In this document: piece after piece, positions 41,551-50,855 of the stretch
Numbering within the stretch: position 1 is the first letter of the stretch
Layout of the letters: every line of letters begins with the position of its first letter
Assembly (NCBI RefSeq): GCF_029960785.1
Contig: NZ_JASBQE010000011.1
Span: 124,001 to 188,000, forward strand
Reading direction: 5' to 3'
Origin: Polyangium sp. 15x6
Lineage (GTDB): Bacteria; Myxococcota_A; Polyangia; Polyangiales; Polyangiaceae
Length of the DNA: 64,000 bases
Made by a program: the position numbers and the translations under genes
Notes under the pieces: generated by a model
Database searches by the model: none
The model's input: only the letters and a program-made list of their open reading frames with translations
Told to the model about the DNA's origin: nothing

Positions 41551-42114
41551 ATGCTGCTCGCGTTCGTCATGAGCCTTTCGCAGGATCCGGATATCCAGGA
41601 GGCATACCGGCGGGATCCGGTCGCGGTCGTATCCCAGCGGGAGGATCTGTCCGCGGAGGAGAAGGAGATCCTGCTGTCGAGCGATCGGCGTCGCATTCTC
41701 GAGGCCCTGTCGAACGAGCTCGGTGACAACGAATCCAGCACGCAACTGATCACACCGACGCCCTTGCCCTGGGTCTACGGCCGACAAACGGTCACGGGCT
41801 TCTTCTGGCATCGGAGGGACGGAAAGCTTCTCCTCACGGTTTTCGGGACCAAGCTTCAGGGCGCGTTCACGCGATGCGAGCTGCGGCAGGGCAAGATCCG
41901 CATTCGAGGGCAGATCGGGCGAGTGGAGACCACGCGCGGCGGGGAAAAGGTCACCCTGCGTTTCGCCCTCCCACCGAATGCACCCCACGGCGTGTACTGG
42001 GCGTTCGCGGATCCGCGTCGGGAGGGCGGGAACGAGGGTTCGGCGCCGGCGGAGCTGCAGAACCTCCAACTCGGCTTCGAGATCCACGGCCTATCGAAGG
42101 GGGGCAAGCGGTGA
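41551..42114 (+). CDS. small protein with LigA/NHLP-leader-like N-terminus
   Basis: The 187-residue protein starts at ATG 41551 with GGAGG five bases upstream. Residues 1-55 (LSQDPDIQEAYRRDP, LSAEEKEILLSSD) resemble the helical LigA-type domain found in protocatechuate dioxygenase alpha subunits and in the leader regions of NHLP/Nif11-type peptide precursors. The rest is a beta-rich domain (QTVTGFFWHRRDGKLLLTV, CELRQGKIRIRGQIGRVE) without cysteines in a core-like tail. It is therefore more likely a small binding protein that borrows the leader fold than a true precursor. Its stop overlaps the GTG of the next gene (GTGA), so the two are translationally coupled. Confidence 0.7.
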   Translation: MLLAFVMSLSQDPDIQEAYRRDPVAVVSQREDLSAEEKEILLSSDRRRILEALSNELGDNESSTQLITPTPLPWVYGRQTVTGFFWHRRDGKLLLTVFGTKLQGAFTRCELRQGKIRIRGQIGRVETTRGGEKVTLRFALPPNAPHGVYWAFADPRREGGNEGSAPAELQNLQLGFEIHGLSKGGKR

Positions 42115-43139
42115 TCGTCGCGCCCGACGCGATGCTCCATCTCGTCGCGCCGCTTCTCCCGGAGGCACTGCTTGCGGCCTCTGCCCGGAGCGCGCTCCAG
42201 GCCGTCACGCGAGGGCTGCCGAGGGCCGCGTCCGGCATCGCCCTCGAATGCCGCCTCGAGGAAAACCCGCGCGTCGATTTCCTGATGTATCTGCTCGCGC
42301 GTTCGGGCGGACCGCGGGCCCTCCTGCGTTGCGCTCCCGCGCTCGATGCGCGGGCGTGGCGCGGCGTGCTCGATTTTTGCGGACAATGGGTCGATCCCGC
42401 GTCGCCGCTCCACACCGAGATTCCCGCGTTGTGGCTCGAATTCGACGTGAACGGGGATTCCGTCGCCGCGCGGCAGCCGCTCCCGTTCGCCTGCATCGAG
42501 CGGCACATCTGCGACGAAGAGCCGCCGGAGGAGCAGGACGAACGAGGGCGCGCCGGTTGTCTCGACATCCTCGACCGCGCGACCACGCTCCTGCTCGGGC
42601 GCCCGCTCCCGTGCGGGACATTCGACACCATGACTCGTCTCGTCGAACGATTGCCTCGCCGAGGCCGCGTCCTTCACGTCGCGCCGCTCGCGTCGCGCGG
42701 CATCGAGGCGCTCCGCCTCGTCGCCACGATCCCCCGGGACGAGCTCCCGGCTCATCTCGATCGAATCGAATGGCCCGGAGCGCGTCCGCGGCTCGAACCG
42801 CTCCTCGCCGCCACGGTCCCCGCGAACATGCGGATCGGCTTTCACCTGGACATGGGCGACCGTGTCCTGCCGACGCTCGGCATCGAACTGCATCATCCCC
42901 CCGGCGATCCTCGCTGGTGCCCGATCCTCGACGAGCTCGTCGCCTGGGGAGTGTGCACGCCGGACAAACGCGACGCGCTCCTCCAGTTCCCACCCTACGC
43001 GCGGCTCGCCCTGCCCGAGCATCGCGCCCCGAGCCCCGTATCGACCACGCTCGGGATCAAGCTCGTCCTCGCGCCGGACGAGCCCTTGGCGGCCAAGGCC
43101 TACCTCGGGTTCGTCCCGCTGCACCCCCTCCTCGGCTGA
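42111..43139 (+). CDS. conserved hypothetical protein with AKAYLGF C-terminal motif
   Basis: The 342-residue soluble protein starts at GTG 42111, which overlaps the preceding stop and is preceded by AAGGGGGG. Recognisable features are IPALWLEFDVNGD near residue 105, an acidic loop, LASRGIEALRLVATIPRDEL, HLDMGDRVLPTLGIELHH, and a C-terminal IKLVLAPDEPLAAKAYLGF. The recurring strand-plus-charged-residue pattern with a closing KAYL block is reminiscent of ABBA-type prenyltransferase barrels, but I cannot show the substrate residues and do not name it as such. It is coupled to the LigA-like small protein and so probably acts with it. Confidence 0.68.
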   Translation: MIVAPDAMLHLVAPLLPEALLAASARSALQAVTRGLPRAASGIALECRLEENPRVDFLMYLLARSGGPRALLRCAPALDARAWRGVLDFCGQWVDPASPLHTEIPALWLEFDVNGDSVAARQPLPFACIERHICDEEPPEEQDERGRAGCLDILDRATTLLLGRPLPCGTFDTMTRLVERLPRRGRVLHVAPLASRGIEALRLVATIPRDELPAHLDRIEWPGARPRLEPLLAATVPANMRIGFHLDMGDRVLPTLGIELHHPPGDPRWCPILDELVAWGVCTPDKRDALLQFPPYARLALPEHRAPSPVSTTLGIKLVLAPDEPLAAKAYLGFVPLHPLLG

Positions 43140-43143
43140 GGCT

Positions 43144-44433
43144 TCAATCGAGGCCCCGCGCCATCTTCCGCGCCCGCTCCGCGAGCCCCTGCACGACCGA
43201 ATGAAAACTCCTCAGCTTGCGGAGCTTCCCTTGCCCGAATCGCTCTTCGAGAGCGCGCGCGAGCCGCGGGACCCGCGCCGTCCCTCCGGTGCAACAAACC
43301 ACGTCGATCGCCCCGAAGCCGAGCCCAGCCTCTTCGAGTGTCCGATCGAGCGACCGCAAGATCGCGTCGATCGAGCGCTCGGCGCCGGCCTCGAACTCGT
43401 CGCGGGTGATCCATTCGTGGATGTTCATCGTCGGATATTCGAACGCGAACTGCGTCCTCGTCACCTCCGAGAGCGCGCACTTGCTGTGTTCGATGGCCTC
43501 GAACACCTGGAACGCGAGCGAATCCTCGACCAGGCAGAGGAGCTGATCCATCCGTTTCTGGTCGTCTTCTCCGAGCGACCACGCCTGCACGTCGCGCAGG
43601 AACGCGAGCATGTCCCGGTGCTGCAGCACGGCCATGTCCGCCGGCGAGCAGAGCTTTTCCATGATCCCGCGCGGCATCGTGAGCAGGTTCTTGCCGAGCG
43701 GGACCTGGTAGGTGACCTCCGCGCCGAAATGGCGCGCGATCTTGTGGCGCATCAAGCTCCCGTCGAGCGCGTCGCCGGCCACGGACACGCCACCGAGCGA
43801 GAGCACGTCCGCGGCCGCGAAGCCCTCCGGCCGCATCCGCACGACCGTGTAATCCGAGGTCCCGCCGCCGAAATCGGCGACGAGGACGGTCATGGGCCGA
43901 TCGAGCTCGAGCTCGAAATCGTGGGCGGCGGCGACTGGCTCGGGGCAAAAGGCGACCTCGGAGAAACCCGCGCTCTGCGCCGCGCGTTGGAGCCGGCTCT
44001 GGGCGAGCCGGTCCTCCTCGGGATCGAGCGAGAACATGGCCGGCCTCCCCAGCACCACGCGCGTGACATCGGCGTCGAAATGGCGGTTCGCGCGGTCCCG
44101 CATCATCCGCAAGAAGCGGCTGATCAGATCCTCGATGGTGACGACGCGCTGGTTGATCTGCGTTCCGGCGAAGCCGCGATCAGGGAGAAACTTCTTGATC
44201 GAGCGGATGAGCCGCCCTTGCATGCCGCTCGCGACGAAGTCGCGGATGGCCACCGCGCCGCACGAGAACTCGTTCTTGCCGAAGAAGAGCAGGCTACGCA
44301 GGATGGTCGGGTCGGACGCGGCGTCGTCGAGGGGGATCGGGGGGCACGTGGACGTGGCGTTCGCCGCCGCCAGCAGCGAATTGGTGGTGCCGAAATCGAT
44401 GGCGTAGACCTCGGGCTTGAATCGTGAGGACAT
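43144..44433 (-). CDS. yegD: YegD-like Hsp70-family protein
   Basis: The 429-residue protein is an Hsp70 ATPase domain without the substrate-binding domain, as in E. coli YegD. Phosphate loop 1 is AIDFGTTNS near residue 11, phosphate loop 2 is VADFGGGTSDY, and the adenosine motif is CTGGTARVP. It is cytosolic. The length and the missing C-terminal lid fit the YegD subgroup, whose clients are unknown. It converges on the AKAYLGF-protein gene with four bases between the stops and is divergent from the DUF2804 gene. No DnaJ or GrpE partner is nearby. Confidence 0.88.
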   Translation of the reverse strand: MSSRFKPEVYAIDFGTTNSLLAAANATSTCPPIPLDDAASDPTILRSLLFFGKNEFSCGAVAIRDFVASGMQGRLIRSIKKFLPDRGFAGTQINQRVVTIEDLISRFLRMMRDRANRHFDADVTRVVLGRPAMFSLDPEEDRLAQSRLQRAAQSAGFSEVAFCPEPVAAAHDFELELDRPMTVLVADFGGGTSDYTVVRMRPEGFAAADVLSLGGVSVAGDALDGSLMRHKIARHFGAEVTYQVPLGKNLLTMPRGIMEKLCSPADMAVLQHRDMLAFLRDVQAWSLGEDDQKRMDQLLCLVEDSLAFQVFEAIEHSKCALSEVTRTQFAFEYPTMNIHEWITRDEFEAGAERSIDAILRSLDRTLEEAGLGFGAIDVVCCTGGTARVPRLARALEERFGQGKLRKLRSFHSVVQGLAERARKMARGLD

Positions 44434-44538
44434 GGGTCGACTCTCCGGGGGGATGCCTGGCGCGCCCCGGGATATGGCCCCCAGCGAGCCTCTTTACAAG
44501 CTAGAAAGTTCATGAGAAAATTCGTGGAGGCTCTCCGG

Positions 44539-45561
44539 ATGAGCAGAATTTCTCACGAGCTCCACCGCGACGTGGCCCTCTGCACGCTGGAAGGTCGGCT
44601 GAACCCCGAGGCGAAGGGTTGGTCGCGCCGGCCGCTTCATCGATGCAACCTGGGTGGCCCCTGGGGGCGCAGAAAGCGCTGGGATTACTGGGGCGTCACC
44701 TGGAAGGGCGGCGTCCTGTCGCTGACGTACGCGGACTTCGACTACCTCGGCATGGCGAGCGCGCTCCTCCTCGATCTGGAGACCGGCCGCGAGCTCGAAA
44801 GGGTCGTCCCGGTCCCGCTCGCGCTCGGGTTCTCGCAGCCCGACACGGTCGGCGGCGGCGATATCGTGTTCGATGGGCTCGGGCTCCGGCTGGAGTTCCG
44901 GGAGGAGAGCCGAGGCACACGCCTGGTGACCAGGTTCCAGAGCCGCGGGCGCTTGGTGCAGGCCGACGTGCTCGTGGTTCGGCCGCCCGGGCACGAGACG
45001 CTCAATGTCGTGGTGCCGTGGAGCGAGAGGTTGTTCCAGTTCACCTCGAAGCAAAACACGCTCCCCGCGACCGGGACCGTCCGGGTGGACGGCGTCGAGC
45101 AGGTGATCGGCCCGGACGAGCAGGCCTTCGGTTGCCTCGATTTCGGTCGCGGCGTCTGGCCCACGCATTCTGTCTGGAACTGGGCGTCGGCGTCGGGAAT
45201 CGTCGGTGGGAAGGTCGTCGGCCTGCAATTCGGCGGCAAGTGGACGGATGGGACGGGGGCGACCGAAAATGGGATCTGTATCGACGGCCGGCTCCACAAG
45301 ATCGGTGAAGACGTCCGGTTCGACTACGACCGCCGCGATTTCCGCAAGCCCTGGCGGATCATCACGGAAAACTCCGATCGGGTACGGCTCGACTTCCAGC
45401 CGGCGCACGAGAAACGGACGAAGGTGCCGCTCGTCGTGGCCGGCGCGGATCTCCATCTATGCTTCGGTCGTTTTTCCGGCGAGGTGAAGGGCGACGGGGG
45501 CGAGCGCGTGATCGTCGATGGTCTCTTCGGCTGGGCCGAGGAGATGCGCGCCCGCTGGTGA
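44539..45561 (+). CDS. DUF2804 family protein
   Basis: The 340-residue protein belongs to DUF2804, a beta-rich lipocalin-like family of unknown chemistry. Typical blocks are RRWDYWGVTWKGGVLSLTYA, GRGVWPTHSVWNWASASG and LQFGGKWTDGTGATENGIC, with the conserved Trp-rich WNWA core and a C-terminal FGRFSGEVKGDGGERV. ATG 44539 is chosen because GGAGG lies eight bases before it; an upstream ATG at 44512 is possible. It has no signal peptide or membrane segment. It stands alone, divergent from the Hsp70 gene and convergent with the membrane-protein gene, one base between stops. Confidence 0.85.
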   Translation: MSRISHELHRDVALCTLEGRLNPEAKGWSRRPLHRCNLGGPWGRRKRWDYWGVTWKGGVLSLTYADFDYLGMASALLLDLETGRELERVVPVPLALGFSQPDTVGGGDIVFDGLGLRLEFREESRGTRLVTRFQSRGRLVQADVLVVRPPGHETLNVVVPWSERLFQFTSKQNTLPATGTVRVDGVEQVIGPDEQAFGCLDFGRGVWPTHSVWNWASASGIVGGKVVGLQFGGKWTDGTGATENGICIDGRLHKIGEDVRFDYDRRDFRKPWRIITENSDRVRLDFQPAHEKRTKVPLVVAGADLHLCFGRFSGEVKGDGGERVIVDGLFGWAEEMRARW

Positions 45562-45562
45562 A

Positions 45563-47350
45563 TCACCCGCCGATCGCGACCTGATACGAAGCCACGGGCA
45601 CCTCGCTCGTCTCCCCGACCTTCGGCACCACGAACGGCACGAATCGGGTTCTCTCCCAGACGACCCACGCCATCGAAGGATCATCCAGCGATCGATCGAA
45701 ATGAAAATCGATCCGCGAAGGGAACTTGCCATCCTCGGTCAGGGACACGATCTCGGCCACCATGGCCCCGAGCGGGACGCGGTCTCCCACGCGCAGCGGG
45801 TACTTCTCCGTGTCACGGAACACCGTTGCCGTCGGATCTCGAAAAAAGCCGTCGGAGAGCGTCACCGACAGCGTGCGATCGTCCACGCGGCCGACCTTCA
45901 GCGTCCCGGCGACCGCCGTCGAGAGCACGCGGAGCACCGAGGGCAACGGTGCATTCTCGTTGACCCACGCCGCCATGACCGTACTCACGATCACGCTGTC
46001 GGGCGCGCTCACCACCACGAGCGTCCGCCCCTCGGCCCCATCCAATCTGGGCATGCTGGCGATCGCCCGCTCGGTGAAGCCGTGCAGCATCGATCCCGTC
46101 GACCACGCACGCAGCGGCAGCAGCAGGGGCGCGAGCACGAGGTGGAAGAGCACGAGGACCGCGGCCACCGCGCCCACGTACATGCGCGCCGCCCGCCCGA
46201 GGTGTTCCCGCGAGGCCGTGAGCATCGACGCGACGAGCCCCGATCCCCCGATCCCCGCGAAGAGCAAGAGCCGATCGCCCGGCCAAACCGCGCAGGTCGG
46301 CAGCAGGGAGAGCACCATCCCCAGCGCGAAGAACGCGGCATTGCGATCGCGGCGCAGCACGGCGAAGATCCCGCCGCCCACGACGAGCAGCACGAGCAGG
46401 CAAATCGTCACGAGGCGCCGGGTCTCGGTCGGCGGCCAGAGCATCCACATGTCGGCGGGCGGCGCGGCCATCTGCCCGGCGAGGAGCACGGGCAGACGCT
46501 CGCCGACCGCGCGGACGAACTCGCCCGTTTGCCGCAACGGGTCGATGTAAAACGCGCCGCCGGCCGCGCCATAACCGCCGAGCTTGTATGCGACGAACCA
46601 GACGAGCGCTGCCCCGACGTGCGGGAGGAGCGCGGCCACGCGGGATCGCAGGGGCGCGCGATCGAGGAAGAGGGCGTACGCGAAGAGATACGCGAGCGCG
46701 CCGAGCCCGGTCTCCCCGGAGAACATGGCCCCGAGCAGCGCGAGCGGCGCGAGGAAGACGCCCGGCTTCCAGCCGTCCCTGCGAGCACGATCGTGCGCGA
46801 CGAGCGCGAGCACGCCGAACAGCGTCGCGAGGAGCGCGTGCCTGTTGGCGATCCAGGTGATGACCATCGCATGGGCGTCGTCGACCGCGAAGATCAGCGC
46901 CGCGAGCCCGGCGGCGACCGTGGCGCCGAGCAGCCTTCGATAGAGGTGCGCCGCGAAGAAAGCCGTCGCCGCGAATACGAGGACGCTCTCGGCGTGCATG
47001 AACCAGTGCGCGTTCGGCCAGACGCGATAATCGAGCGCGTGCCACAACGACGCGAGGGGACGGAGAAACGCGAGCTTCGATCCGTCGACGGTCCACCACG
47101 GCCACATCCCCTGATCGCGGAGGTACTTCAGCGCGGCGGGATCTTCTTCGAGGAAGCGGAAAAGATCCCAGTCGCCGTGGGGCCCCCCGGGCCGCGTGAA
47201 CGTCGGATGATACGCCATCCGGTGCGCGTGATCGTCCATGATCGCCCCGGCCCCGAGCGTGGGCAGGAGCAGGAGAATCGCGAGAAGCGCGACGAGCAGC
47301 GGGACACGCCTGTCTGTCAGCCATCCCTTGACGCGGGCCAGCATGGCCAC
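45563..47350 (-). CDS. polytopic membrane protein, GT-C-like
   Basis: The 595-residue protein has about ten to twelve transmembrane helices (VPLLVALLAILLLLPTLGAG, VFAATAFFAAHLYRRLLGA, RRLVTICLLVLLVVGGGIF, AAVLVLFHLVLAPLLLPLR). After the first helix a periplasmic loop holds IMDDHAHRMAY, the acidic pair that GT-C glycosyltransferases use to bind a lipid-linked sugar donor. A 130-residue soluble C-terminal domain follows (VGDRVPLGAMVAEIVSLTED). A sugar-transfer role is suggested by layout only; no family is recognised. Starts at 47350 or 47344 are equally possible. The small two-helix gene upstream on the same strand is 67 bp away. Confidence 0.75.
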   Translation of the reverse strand: MAMLARVKGWLTDRRVPLLVALLAILLLLPTLGAGAIMDDHAHRMAYHPTFTRPGGPHGDWDLFRFLEEDPAALKYLRDQGMWPWWTVDGSKLAFLRPLASLWHALDYRVWPNAHWFMHAESVLVFAATAFFAAHLYRRLLGATVAAGLAALIFAVDDAHAMVITWIANRHALLATLFGVLALVAHDRARRDGWKPGVFLAPLALLGAMFSGETGLGALAYLFAYALFLDRAPLRSRVAALLPHVGAALVWFVAYKLGGYGAAGGAFYIDPLRQTGEFVRAVGERLPVLLAGQMAAPPADMWMLWPPTETRRLVTICLLVLLVVGGGIFAVLRRDRNAAFFALGMVLSLLPTCAVWPGDRLLLFAGIGGSGLVASMLTASREHLGRAARMYVGAVAAVLVLFHLVLAPLLLPLRAWSTGSMLHGFTERAIASMPRLDGAEGRTLVVVSAPDSVIVSTVMAAWVNENAPLPSVLRVLSTAVAGTLKVGRVDDRTLSVTLSDGFFRDPTATVFRDTEKYPLRVGDRVPLGAMVAEIVSLTEDGKFPSRIDFHFDRSLDDPSMAWVVWERTRFVPFVVPKVGETSEVPVASYQVAIGG

Positions 47351-47417
47351 CCTGTATAGGGGATCGGGCGAGCGCGGACCAGAGGCGCGCGTGCCCCACC
47401 CCGCACATCAAGGTGCC

Positions 47418-47750
47418 TCACCTCCACAAGCGGCGTCTTGCTCTCACCACCCGCACCAGGGTACGCGCTCCCCATCGCGTGAGCAGGCATTCCGCCGCGA
47501 CATGATGAATGGTGCCGAGCGCCGCGAGGACGAGGCCTGGGTGGCTGATGGTGATGCACTTGCCGCTGCCGATCGGGGCATTCACGTCGAGCGAGCGCGG
47601 AAGAACGCCACTATGCACGTCATCGGCGCGTCCATGGAGCACCAGGTAGGCCGTCAAAATCCATTGGAGGACGGAGAGCAGGATGCCGATCCCGATCAGC
47701 ACGCTGCCCATCCAGACGAGGGCACTCGCTCGATTGCATCGGGTCGACAT
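47418..47750 (-). CDS. small membrane protein
   Basis: The 110-residue protein has one long hydrophobic span near the N-terminus (LVWMGSVLIGIGILLSVLQW) and a second weaker one (ISHPGLVLAALGTIHHVAAE), with a strongly basic tail (RVVRARRRLWR). ATG 47750 has AGGAG nine bases upstream on the minus strand. The frame stays open upstream to 48023, but that part is Arg/Pro-rich and lacks a ribosome site. No family is recognised. It may be co-transcribed with the polytopic membrane protein downstream. Confidence 0.65.
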   Translation of the reverse strand: MSTRCNRASALVWMGSVLIGIGILLSVLQWILTAYLVLHGRADDVHSGVLPRSLDVNAPIGSGKCITISHPGLVLAALGTIHHVAAECLLTRWGARTLVRVVRARRRLWR

Positions 47751-48090
47751 CGAACCATCTCCTGCCCGGATGAAAATACGCCACGAGCGGCATGGAGCAC
47801 GAGCCCGCGCGCGCCCGAACCGCCGTCCAGGCAATCTCATGTCGTCGGGGGCGATCGACGTCAAGCGTGCCCCCTCTGGACGTCCTGCGTCGAATCGGGC
47901 GAATACGTTTCTTTCGTACGGCGCCGCCGGCGCGCGGAAGCCCTCGGGTCTACCCCGAGGCTCGTTCAGGCCGCGTCCCCCGAGAATGGCTGGACGGACG
48001 AGCGTCGCGCGCGGCTCGCCCATGACCAGAAAGACCCCGCGCCCGGCGTCGCGGGCCCGCGCGGTTCGTGTTTCCGCCTCGAGTGGCCTT
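47751..48090. other. intergenic stretch without a supported gene
   Basis: These 340 bp lie between two leftward genes. They contain a small hairpin (CCTCGGG/CCCGAGG, 47942-47960) that could be part of a terminator for the DUF4419 gene, without a T-run. Nothing else is recognised. Confidence 0.4.
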
Positions 48091-49713
48091 TCAGCGCCGG
48101 TTTTTCTTCCGAGGCGGCGGCGGGGGCAGGAAGTACCACTCCGCGAGGATGTCGCGCAATCGACCGTCCTCGGGCAACTCCGTGGCGCCGCCGCTGTCGA
48201 GGGCTCGGGTCAATACCTCGCCGAGCGGCAGGCGAAGAATCGTCACCTCCTCGAACGACTGGCTGGAGCGCCGCTGCTGCGGGAAAACCTCGATGGATTC
48301 GGGGCCATACGGGTCCCCCTTCGCCTTGGGCGGGGGCGGAGGCTCGATCGCGTCGATCCGGCCGCGGACGAGGAGCGCCTCGCCGTCGTGCCGCGTCATT
48401 GCGAGGAACGTGCCGTCGGGCAGGTCGAGGAAGCGCTGGACGTCCGTCGTGCGCTCGTACGGCAAGGAAAAAACGACGCGATGCTGCTCCTCGGGCGGGA
48501 GGAGCCTCCAGGGGTTCGTCTCGGCGAACAACGTCGCTTCTTCGAATGCATGGTAAATGGCCATGAAGTCGGCCGGGCCGGCGAGGCTGTACCAGGCGCG
48601 GTCGTCGCGCTCCCGCGCGGGGACGAACCGATGCCCGGCGCGGATGCGCTCGAGGACCTCGCCGATGGCAGGGCTGCTGCGGCGCAAGGCCCAGCCGGAG
48701 ACGGGGGCGAGGCGGCCGTCGGCGTCCTGCGAGACGGCGGTCACGCCACCGTCGAGGGCGACGACGTGGCGCTCGTTCGTGAACATGTCGACCACGTGAA
48801 TCCGCACCGTCGACGGGCGACCGAGCACCTCGCGGGTGCGAATGCCTGGGCCCTGGTACCAGCGGTCCTCGCCGCCGCCCGACGGCTCGTCGAGGGGGAG
48901 ATCCAGCAGCGGATTCCGCTCGGCCGCGCGGCCCTCCCCGACCAGGTATGGGTAAAACCGCGCGATCCAGCCGGTGATCACGTCCCCACCATACGCATCC
49001 TTGGGCTTGTAAATACGGCGCCAGAATGCGAGATCCGGCTGCCCCGAGGCCGCGCGCACGAGCTCGTCGCAGATCGGCGCGAGGGAGCGGGTCCAGAAGT
49101 CGAGATCGAGCTCCGCGATCACGTCGATGCGCTCGCGGATCCGCTTCCAGTCGGCAGGCGTGCCGAGTAGCGTGATCTCCGGGATACCGCAGATGCACAC
49201 GAGGTAATAATCGAAATAGGGAGCGTAAGCGTCGAGGAGGACGACCTGGCTCGCGATGAGATCGACCTCCGTGCTCGTGGAAAAATCGCATTCGAAGAGC
49301 CGCGCGCGTCCGGCGCCGACCTGGTCCGCGACGCGGTCGCGGAACGAATGGACGATCCCGACCCAGGAAGCCGCGTCCGTCGGCATCGGCCCGTCCCAGG
49401 GAACCTCGATCCGCGCCGTGCCCGTGTGCCGGACGAGCCGTGTTCGTAGCTGTTCGGCGTGGAGGCGGACGTGCTGCGCGACGCCCTGCGCGATGGTCAA
49501 CCACACGGCGTCGGGCGAGAGCACGAGCGGCCGGTGCTCCGCGAACGCGAGGTGGACAGCGCCGAGCAGCGCGTGCGTCGCGCCGTGGTCGACCACGCGA
49601 AGCTCCGGGTCTCCCCCGAAAGCCAGCGCGTCGCCGAGGGTCTCGGCGAGCCGGCGCGTCGGCAGGGGCTCGGTCGCGCGGGCGACGTCGTCGACGAGGA
49701 AGGTCACGCTCAT
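48091..49713 (-). CDS. DUF4419 family protein
   Basis: The 540-residue protein matches DUF4419 in its first 330 residues: HRPLVLSPDAVWLTIAQGVAQH (shown in part: PDAVWLTIAQGVAQHV), SWVGIVHSFRDRV, CDFSTSTEVDLIAS, CGIPEITLLGTPADWKRI and YGGDVITGWIARFYPY are the family landmarks. The remaining 200 residues are a more variable domain. The family occurs in bacteria and fungi, with no known activity. There is no signal peptide. ATG 49713 is chosen at MSVTFLVDDV; nearby ATGs at 49722 and further upstream are possible. It is divergent from the epimerase-like gene, with 88 bp between the starts. The C-terminus is highly basic and proline-rich (PPPPPRKKNRR). Confidence 0.85.
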   Translation of the reverse strand: MSVTFLVDDVARATEPLPTRRLAETLGDALAFGGDPELRVVDHGATHALLGAVHLAFAEHRPLVLSPDAVWLTIAQGVAQHVRLHAEQLRTRLVRHTGTARIEVPWDGPMPTDAASWVGIVHSFRDRVADQVGAGRARLFECDFSTSTEVDLIASQVVLLDAYAPYFDYYLVCICGIPEITLLGTPADWKRIRERIDVIAELDLDFWTRSLAPICDELVRAASGQPDLAFWRRIYKPKDAYGGDVITGWIARFYPYLVGEGRAAERNPLLDLPLDEPSGGGEDRWYQGPGIRTREVLGRPSTVRIHVVDMFTNERHVVALDGGVTAVSQDADGRLAPVSGWALRRSSPAIGEVLERIRAGHRFVPARERDDRAWYSLAGPADFMAIYHAFEEATLFAETNPWRLLPPEEQHRVVFSLPYERTTDVQRFLDLPDGTFLAMTRHDGEALLVRGRIDAIEPPPPPKAKGDPYGPESIEVFPQQRRSSQSFEEVTILRLPLGEVLTRALDSGGATELPEDGRLRDILAEWYFLPPPPPRKKNRR

Positions 49714-49801
49714 GGCTGCCATGCTACCCATGATTCGGCGGCATTGGAACGAACTCGTGGCCAAGCTTGGCATTTCGAGCTCGGCGGGGCATGGTGTCCG
49801 C

Positions 49802-50815
49802 ATGCGGATCCTCGTTCTCGGCGGTACGGCGTTTCTCGGTCGGACGATCGTGGCGGAGGCGCTCGGGCGTGATCACCACGTGACCACGTTCAACCGCGGC
49901 CGAAGTTTCACCGACCCGCCCGGCGTGGAGGTGATTCGCGGCGACCGGACCGAGCGGGCCGATCTCGAACGGCTGCGGGCCGGGCGCTGGGACGCGGTGG
50001 TGGATACGAGCGGCTACGTGCCGCGTGTCGTCGGCCAGGCGGCAGCCGTGCTGCGAGAGGTCGCCCCGGTGTATACGTTTGCCTCGTCGGCGTCCGTCTA
50101 TGTCGATCGGCCGCGGCTCCCTGTCGACGAAACGAGCCGCGTGTACGATTGCGCGCCGGATGCCGGCCCCGATGATGGTGATTATGGAACGCTCAAGGCC
50201 GGGTGCGAGCGGGCCGTCGTCGATCATTATGGGGATGCCGCTTTGCTCTTGCGGCTGGGCGTGATCGTGGGGCCGTACGAGGACGTCGGTCGGCTCCCTT
50301 GGTGGCTTTCGCGGATCGCCCGCGGCGGTGAGGTGCTCGCGCCGGGGTCGCCCGACGTGCCCATGCAGCTCGTGGACGTTCGTGACGTCGCGAGATTGAC
50401 CGTGGACCTCCTGGAGCGCGGCGAAGGAGGCGTGCTCAATGTCGCCGGACCTCCGGGCCATCCGACGTTCGGGTCTCTCCTTTCGGAATGCGCGAAGGTC
50501 ACGGAGAGCGCGGCGCGCCTCGTGTGGGCCCGCGACGATTTCCTCCTCGCGCACGACGTCAAGCCGTGGAGCGAGCTACCGATCTGGGCGCCGATGAACG
50601 CGGAATGCGGCGCCGCGTGGCAAATGGCCGTCCCGCGCGCCGAACGGCTCGGGCTTCGTTGTCGTCCGATGATCGAGACGATCGCGGACACGTGGGCGCT
50701 GATGCGCGCGGGCTGGCAAGCGCGGCCCCGGCCCGAGCTGCCCAAGCTCGGCATCGACGAAGACAAGGAGCAGCGAATTCTGGCCGCGCTGGGATCCCTC
50801 GAACAGCCGCAGTAG
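49802..50815 (+). CDS. NAD-dependent epimerase/reductase family protein
   Basis: The 337-residue protein is an extended SDR/NmrA-like enzyme. The N-terminal nucleotide motif is GGTAFLG (7-13), followed by NRG and VIRGDRTER, VVDTSGYVP, then YTFASSASVY with the serine, and DYGTLKAGCE carrying the YxxxK pair (Y and K conserved). These residues indicate an active NAD(P)-binding oxidoreductase or epimerase acting on a sugar or small metabolite. The same format is frequent next to sugar-modifying loci, but no such genes are adjacent here. It is followed by a GNAT gene after about 40 bp, so co-transcription is likely. Confidence 0.85.
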   Translation: MRILVLGGTAFLGRTIVAEALGRDHHVTTFNRGRSFTDPPGVEVIRGDRTERADLERLRAGRWDAVVDTSGYVPRVVGQAAAVLREVAPVYTFASSASVYVDRPRLPVDETSRVYDCAPDAGPDDGDYGTLKAGCERAVVDHYGDAALLLRLGVIVGPYEDVGRLPWWLSRIARGGEVLAPGSPDVPMQLVDVRDVARLTVDLLERGEGGVLNVAGPPGHPTFGSLLSECAKVTESAARLVWARDDFLLAHDVKPWSELPIWAPMNAECGAAWQMAVPRAERLGLRCRPMIETIADTWALMRAGWQARPRPELPKLGIDEDKEQRILAALGSLEQPQ

Positions 50816-50855
50816 CCTGCGCGGCCGGCGGTTGCAAACGTTCCTTTCTTGCGCA

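Noticed and set aside
41551-42114. RiPP precursor peptide
   Set aside because: The N-terminus is leader-like, but the remainder is a 130-residue beta domain without a core-like tail, and no maturase genes are adjacent.
45518-47359. 613-codon rightward open frame
   Set aside because: Antisense to the polytopic membrane protein; the product would be almost entirely charged residues.
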